A stretch of 64,000 nt of DNA from Laguncularia racemosa (lineage: Eukaryota > Streptophyta > Magnoliopsida > Myrtales > Combretaceae). Location: NCBI GenBank assembly GCA_037954665.1, contig JBBMOL010000138.1:558001-622000 (forward strand), written 5' to 3'. This document shows positions 58,975 to 64,000 of this stretch, in pieces. The position numbers and the translations under genes are program-made. Numbering within the stretch: position 1 is the first letter of the stretch; every line of letters starts with the position of its first letter. The notes beneath the pieces were generated by a model, which saw only the letters and a list, made by a program, of their open reading frames with translations, ran no database searches and was not told where the DNA came from.

Positions 58975-60922
58975 TCAAAAACTGTGTAATTGCGTAAGCA
59001 TGGGAACGAGCTCCTCGCTAGAAGGCCTGTCAGCCGAGAAATCTGACAGGCACACAACAGCAATCCTCACTGCCATCAACATCTCATCTTCCTCCACTTC
59101 TTCACCAAGAATACTCTTATCCAGTGCTTCTCGTGCCTCCCCAGCTTGTTGCAAATGCCGAAGCCATCGTCCTAAGCTACCTCCACAGGCAGCTTCACCA
59201 AAGAAGGGGTCACTGGGATCTCTGCCTGTTAGCAGAACTGCTAATATCATCCCAAAGCTGAAGATATCGCTCTTATCATTGTACCTATTTGTCAATTGCA
59301 TCTTCAGTTTTCAAGCACATCAAAATAATTCATTACATTACAATCAAATTCCAGCATATAAAAACTGACAATGGTCAAAAGGGAGCGTAGCCAACATAAC
59401 ATGGATGTTTGACAAACATTTAAGGGCTTGTTTAATTCATCTTGAAACAGACTGAAAGCTTCTAGAATCTGAATCTTGCGTTTGCTAATACTGAATGAAT
59501 TGGAAATAGGACTTCAAGGGTTCAGATAAAAAATCATTTTGCTCAATTTCTGCCACTATAAAGCTTTCAGAAAACTTCAGTTAAGCAATTACTGAGGAAG
59601 CTAGAAGGAAGCCAGGGGATAACTCTCTAGTCCCTTCTTAGATCAATATCACCTTATTGTTCAAAATTCTGTGTATCCAATTCCCAACATGCCTTTGATT
59701 ATGTAGGAATCAAATTTTCCTTATTTGGTTATTTGCAGAGCAAATAATTACTAGCCTCGGAAAAAGACCCTCTAAGTTCTATCATTGAAAAGGGTTTACA
59801 GGTTACTAATGGTATGCAAGGCATGTGTCAAACAAAGATAAACCTCTTCTCTAGCTGAGAGAAGCTGATAAAATATTTGCAGATTAAGACAATCAGACTG
59901 GTCGTTTAAGTCTCATTTGTCAACAGCAATAACTTAAATTCTGCTCGTAGCATAAATACCGTAGCACACAATAATCAAAAGACTAACTCTCCAACAAACA
60001 TAGAATAGAAGACAACAGAACTCATAAAGTACCTGAAATTCTGGAAACACTCAGGGGCACTATAACCAGTTGCCATCATTGCTCTATCCAGATTTGGCAT
60101 AAGCTTAGCCAAACCCCAATCAGCCAGCCTTGGTTGATACTCACCGTCCAACATCACATTTCTAGGCTTCAAATTATAATGCAAAACCTGAGGATTGCAA
60201 CTAAAATGCAAAAACTGAAGCCCCTTAATGATCCCAACTGCTATCTTAAGCCTAGCTTCCCAAGTCAACTGCAACTCATTTTCCCTCACTCTATTCATTA
60301 CATCTTCAAGACTCCCCGTTGGAACATAATCATATACAAGCGAAAAACTCCCTTGTTCACGCAAATAAGCCCTTAGGCTCATTATATTCCCATGTCTTAA
60401 ACTAGCAAGTATTTCCAATTCCTTCTGAATTTTTCTCTTAACCGATTTACTCCGCACCTCAGGTGAACCACTCTCAAAGGGCTCAAGCCGCTTGACGGCG
60501 ATTACCAGTCCGTTATCGAGAACAGTTCGGTAATATTTCCCATTGGGACTTGACCCAAGTAAGTGGTTTTCACTAGCAAGGGCTAATTCAAGAGTCTTCG
60601 GTGAGATTTTCGGGGAGAATATAACTGGGCCTTTAAGGATTGGGGTTTTGTTAAGGTAAATGACAATAGCTTTAACAAAAGAAGCAAGCAAAAGTGCACC
60701 AACTAAGCCCGTTAAAGCTCCTAAAACAATACTAATGACTATCTTCCTAAAACCAGTCTTTACTTCTGGGGTTCGTGAGGAAGATCGAGTGCTTGTTGAG
60801 AGTTGTCGAAAGATTCTATCATGGCATTGTACTAAAACACTAGGAACCAACAAAATGTAAAGAAGAAACACAGAAACTACATGCTTGTTGATTAACAAGG
60901 GAAAGATTTTTACAATCTCCAT
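58975..60922 (-). CDS. CRN: CORYNE-like membrane-anchored receptor pseudokinase (2 exons)
   Basis: Exon 1 60922-60033, intron 60032-59285 (748 bp, GT...AG, junction AG|GTACTT to AAATAG|GT), exon 2 59284-58975; 1200 nt, 399 residues (Arabidopsis CRN is about 400). The start is ATG 60922: upstream the frame has only a TTG, just after an in-frame TAG. Residues 1-32 look like a signal peptide. A short Ser/Thr-rich extracellular stretch precedes a transmembrane helix at about 61-89. The kinase-like domain follows (AVK lysine 144; degenerate glycine loop LGSSPNGKYY; HYN at 248-250 instead of HRD; DWG at 268-270; APE at 289-291). In Arabidopsis CRN pairs with CLAVATA2 to transmit CLE-peptide signals in meristems. 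Identity is by recognition of the whole protein, including LTQLHSF at the C-terminus. Confidence 0.93.
59285..60032 (-). other. Intron of the CRN-like gene
   Basis: Minus-strand donor GTACTT and acceptor AAATAG. Splicing is phase 2 and rebuilds an arginine codon (AG + G), joining ...CFQNFR to YNDKSDIFSF. Reading through instead gives YFMSSVVFYS and an early stop at 59975. Confidence 0.9.
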
Positions 60923-61600
60923 AAGACAGAAAAAAGAGGCACGAGTTTTTGCATTAGCGGGCAGAATGCGCCTCAAAAGCTATGAAAAATGTAATAGAAT
61001 CATTTCATTATCAAACACCCACCTAACCTAAAAGCTTACTTTTCTCTATCAAGGAGAATAAGAATCTGTACTCTTAACTAGAAACATACATTTTACTATT
61101 TACTGAGAAAAGGAGCATAAGACATGCTGCATGTTTAATAAACTTCACTGATAAAATAACACTAATTTCCTCACCTATACCCACAAAGAAAGCTCTTTCC
61201 AGAAAAAACCCTTGTAAGTCTATGAAACTTCAAGACTTGGTAATAGCAAAGAGAGGAAGTAGAAGTTGGTTTTCTTCAAGTCCAACTTCCATTATAAAAG
61301 CTCGCAAAAAGGACACCAATCTGAGAACAACTCAACCAACCCCAAATACAAATGTCAATGAAAAGAAATAAAGAAAGAGAGGAAAAAGAAAAAGACACTA
61401 GCTTATCTAAACAGGAAGAAACAAGATATTTCCTTTCTGAGTTTTACTTCCCACACTCCAACAACTTCACACACACACCTACACTCTCTCTGTCTCTCTC
61501 TCTCACACACACTCACACGTTTTGTGCTGTACCTATCAATATCTATCTCTTGTTATGGAGGTTGTGTGTAGCTATTTTGTAATGCCTTGTCTCTCATGGG
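60923..61600 (-). promoter_or_regulatory. Upstream region of the CRN-like gene
   Basis: Probably the 5' untranslated leader and core promoter. A CT/CA microsatellite at about 61480-61520 reads (GA)n/(TG)n on the gene strand, common in plant 5' regions. No clear TATA is placed. Upstream, near 61655, GTGGGACC resembles a TCP-factor site. The transcription start is not determined. Confidence 0.4.
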
Positions 61601-64000
61601 AATGACCATGTGGCAAAACCGTGCTCTTGGACAGGGCAGTCAGACTGAGGACTATGTGGGACCAACACCCCCAAGGTACATCTACCCTCGTGTCTCCATC
61701 TGTAGGCCGAAAGCGAATTTTCGAACTGTGTGCGTTCAACTATATCCAGCCGTTGGCATTGTTTTGGATGAAATCCTCACCGTTGAAAAGGGAAAAGGGG
61801 GGAATTTAACCTTTTTTGCTTTTTGGCTGTCGAGGGGGGATTGGTTGCTAAAATAGTGTAGTCTAATCAATGTTTCTAAGTCTTCGACGGTTTACGGGGA
61901 AAATACAGATGAGAAGGCAAATTAACTTATTTTTAATGTTCTAAGACATGCGTTAATATATTCGACATCCTGAGGTAAATATAGACCTCATTTTAAGAGA
62001 GTTTTAAGGTAATTTGGCTACCTTGAAAAGACATTCATTGGGAAAAAAATCTCTAAAACATTGTAAAGTGAGTGTCTTATCAAGGAGATTAGTAAAGATT
62101 TTGCCTTTTCATGAGAATAATCTACTTTTTTGACATCTAGACTTAGATACCAACACATGATGCCGTCTATGTTTTTTCTCGACAATTATTAATAGTTTTT
62201 GGGGGGAATAAGGCTTTTTAATCATTTTGCATTTGGGAGATGCAATGGGCCCGCCACAACGCATTGCTTCTTTTCAGCGGGTGGAAGGGAATAAATTTTA
62301 CGGTCCTCCTAAATTTATGAATACGAGGAAATTACATGTGGGAAATATTTAAGGCTTCGAACCTTCCTGAATGAATTGAGTATGAGGAATTACGGGCGGG
62401 ATACCGTAACGTTTCGACCTTTCCTTTTAGCATATGATTGGAGATTTACTTCTTCTTTTTTAATCGATTATATATTTTATAATGATTGGAAGGAAAATTG
62501 AATATATTTCATCTTTATACAACAATAGTGTTGATCTATATTATTTAAATGGTTAGCAGGTTATTATCTGGTTTTTTTTTTTTTCAATTCCTTAAGATAA
62601 CATTAAAAAATATAGGAAAAACCTATTAAATTGTGTATAACTTAATAACTTCAAGGATAAAATCGTAACTTCCCAAAATCTCTGTCATTTTCTCTTTTGC
62701 TTTTATCTTATCTGTGATTATCATTGCATTGAGTCTACTAGGACCAAGCAACAAAAACTGATTTTATACCGAATTTGTATTCTCTTTAAACCTATTCTAA
62801 TTGTCAATTTTCATTTCCAATTGAAAAACAAGTATTATTAGTCAAATTTATATTATTAAAGTATAATAAACCATTCAACACGATATTAAAACCTTTTGAA
62901 TTCTTTAAGCAATTACTATTACATAAAATAATTATAAACCCTTTATAAGAAGCATTTGAATACAAATTTTAAACATCTCCTTTTATGTTTCCGTCATCAC
63001 CTTTTATGTTTTTGTTAAGATTTCAATTGTCTTATTAGTCAAATGGGAGAGCTTGACAAGTATTATAAAGAATCTATATAGACACAATTCTAAGGTTTAT
63101 TGCATGAAAGGGGAAAAAAATAATTTGTGATGAATTTTCAATAATCGTTAGAGTTTAGGAACCTTGGAAATATTTGTCCTTTTATTATAAAAATTCTACA
63201 ACCTAGTAAACTTTAAGATAAAATCATGTGAATTTTGTGTAGTTCTACTTAATTTATCATGTTTCTTATGTTGATTATTTATATGGGTTTGTTTTACAAG
63301 CTACGTTTTTGTAAATTTTGTTCTCTCCAACGCTATTTGATAAAGAAAGTTATTTGTATTTAGAATAATATTTTTATTATTATGATTTAGAGGTTATACA
63401 ATATTGATTTTGTTATTGATAGAGCTTGACAAATACTCGGATGAATCTACGTATAGATAATTCCAAGATTTGTTGCAAGGAGAGAAAAGAACATGAACTT
63501 TATTGCTAATAAATCATCAAAATTGTTTATTAATATCATAAATTAAATCTCCTTTCCCTTTTTTTATATTGCATTCTTTTTTCTTATTATTTATTAATCT
63601 AAATTTTATTTTATATCTTATTAAATTTTATTTGGCTAATAATGGTTATACTTTATGCTATAAAAAAAATATAGTTAGTTATAACAATAAAACGGAACAA
63701 CAATGCCTTAACTTGCTACTTGGTCCTTACTAAAGAAAAAAAGATGAGAAAACATTTTTGAAAAATCATGTCAATTTTGTGTAGTTCCACTTAGTTTACT
63801 GTATTTCTGATGTTGATTATTTATATGGGTTTGTTTTGTAGGTATCTTTTTTATATAAATTTTTCTCTCCCTAATTCTATTTGGTAAAAAATAATTTACA
63901 TTTACAAGAACAGTTTTGTTATCATTATTTCTATTTTATAGAGTTAATACCTACATGGCCATTCACATTCCCTATCAAGGTTTAAGTTAATTTTATTTTG
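61600..64000. other. AT-rich non-coding DNA to the right edge
   Basis: No gene recognised; open frames at 61587-61856 lack any family resemblance. From about 63040 the sequence contains a degenerate tandem duplication (listed separately). Confidence 0.6.
63041..63950 (+). repeat. Degenerate tandem duplication
   Basis: Block a (about 63050-63113, GAGCTTGACAAGTATTATAA...) recurs at about 63422-63489. Block b (about 63225-63405, containing GTTGATTATTTATATGGGTT) recurs at about 63768-63950. The different offsets (~372 and ~543 bp) mean one copy gained about 170 bp between the blocks. Non-coding. Confidence 0.65.

Noticed and set aside
60923..60976. Longer CRN start at 60976
   Set aside because: The codon there is TTG, not ATG, and an in-frame TAG lies two codons further upstream. 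ATG 60922 gives a proper signal peptide and the usual family length.
61587..61856. 89-residue plus-strand open frame upstream of CRN
   Set aside because: No family resemblance, lies in the probable promoter of CRN, and is overlapped by another unrelated frame.

Overview
This window looks like nuclear DNA of a flowering plant, probably a eudicot. It is strongly AT-rich, filled with Ty3/gypsy and Ty1/copia retroelements of plant lineages, and carries one host gene with a clear plant-specific identity. That gene is a CORYNE-type (CRN/SOL2) membrane pseudokinase on the minus strand at 58975-60922 with one intron. I see no other convincing host gene. Species cannot be named from the sequence alone.

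Left end (1-6350): a minus-strand Ty3/gypsy element (E: gag, start of protease, primer-binding site, 537-bp 5' LTR) runs off the left edge. Its LTR abuts a decayed plus-strand gypsy pol (B). B's pol is followed by an LTR-like block and then by a plus-strand gag, which is itself split by a candidate ~0.97-kb terminal-inverted-repeat element.

6350-16480 is AT-rich and gene-free. It has simple repeats, small repeated motifs that look like MITE debris, and two weak LTR-like remnants.

16481-53761 is one old Tekay/Del-like chromovirus (A, plus strand, LTRs of 3066 and 3063 bp), expanded from about 11.45 kb to 37.3 kb by nested insertions. Inside it are: (i) element C, 20811-27643, minus strand, a CRM-like gypsy element with TSD CATGC; (ii) solo LTR D1, 28898-30989, TSD CTAGT; (iii) element D, 31341-48228, minus strand, Tat-lineage gypsy with an extra ORF1, a second RNase H and tandem repeats after integrase, TSD ATGAC, inserted exactly in A's reverse-transcriptase catalytic motif; (iv) solo LTR D2, 43176-45325, inside D's ORF1, TSD CCCAG. 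Four perfect 5-bp duplications make the nesting order readable.

53762-58974 holds a decayed Ty1/copia RT-RNase H (to about 55985), then AT-rich DNA with a candidate TIR element. CRN follows, and then its upstream region and AT-rich DNA to the right edge.

The most interesting feature is in the D family. All four LTRs (two solo, two paired; about 2.04-2.15 kb) carry a tRNA/SINE-like box A plus box B pair upstream of a G-box, a TATA box and a consensus 5' splice donor. This suggests an LTR that captured an RNA polymerase III promoter-like module. The solo LTRs also lie in inverted orientation next to the LTRs of D, making two large potential hairpins. Stop codons in these elements are largely explained by C-to-T or G-to-A changes, as expected of methylated, silenced DNA.
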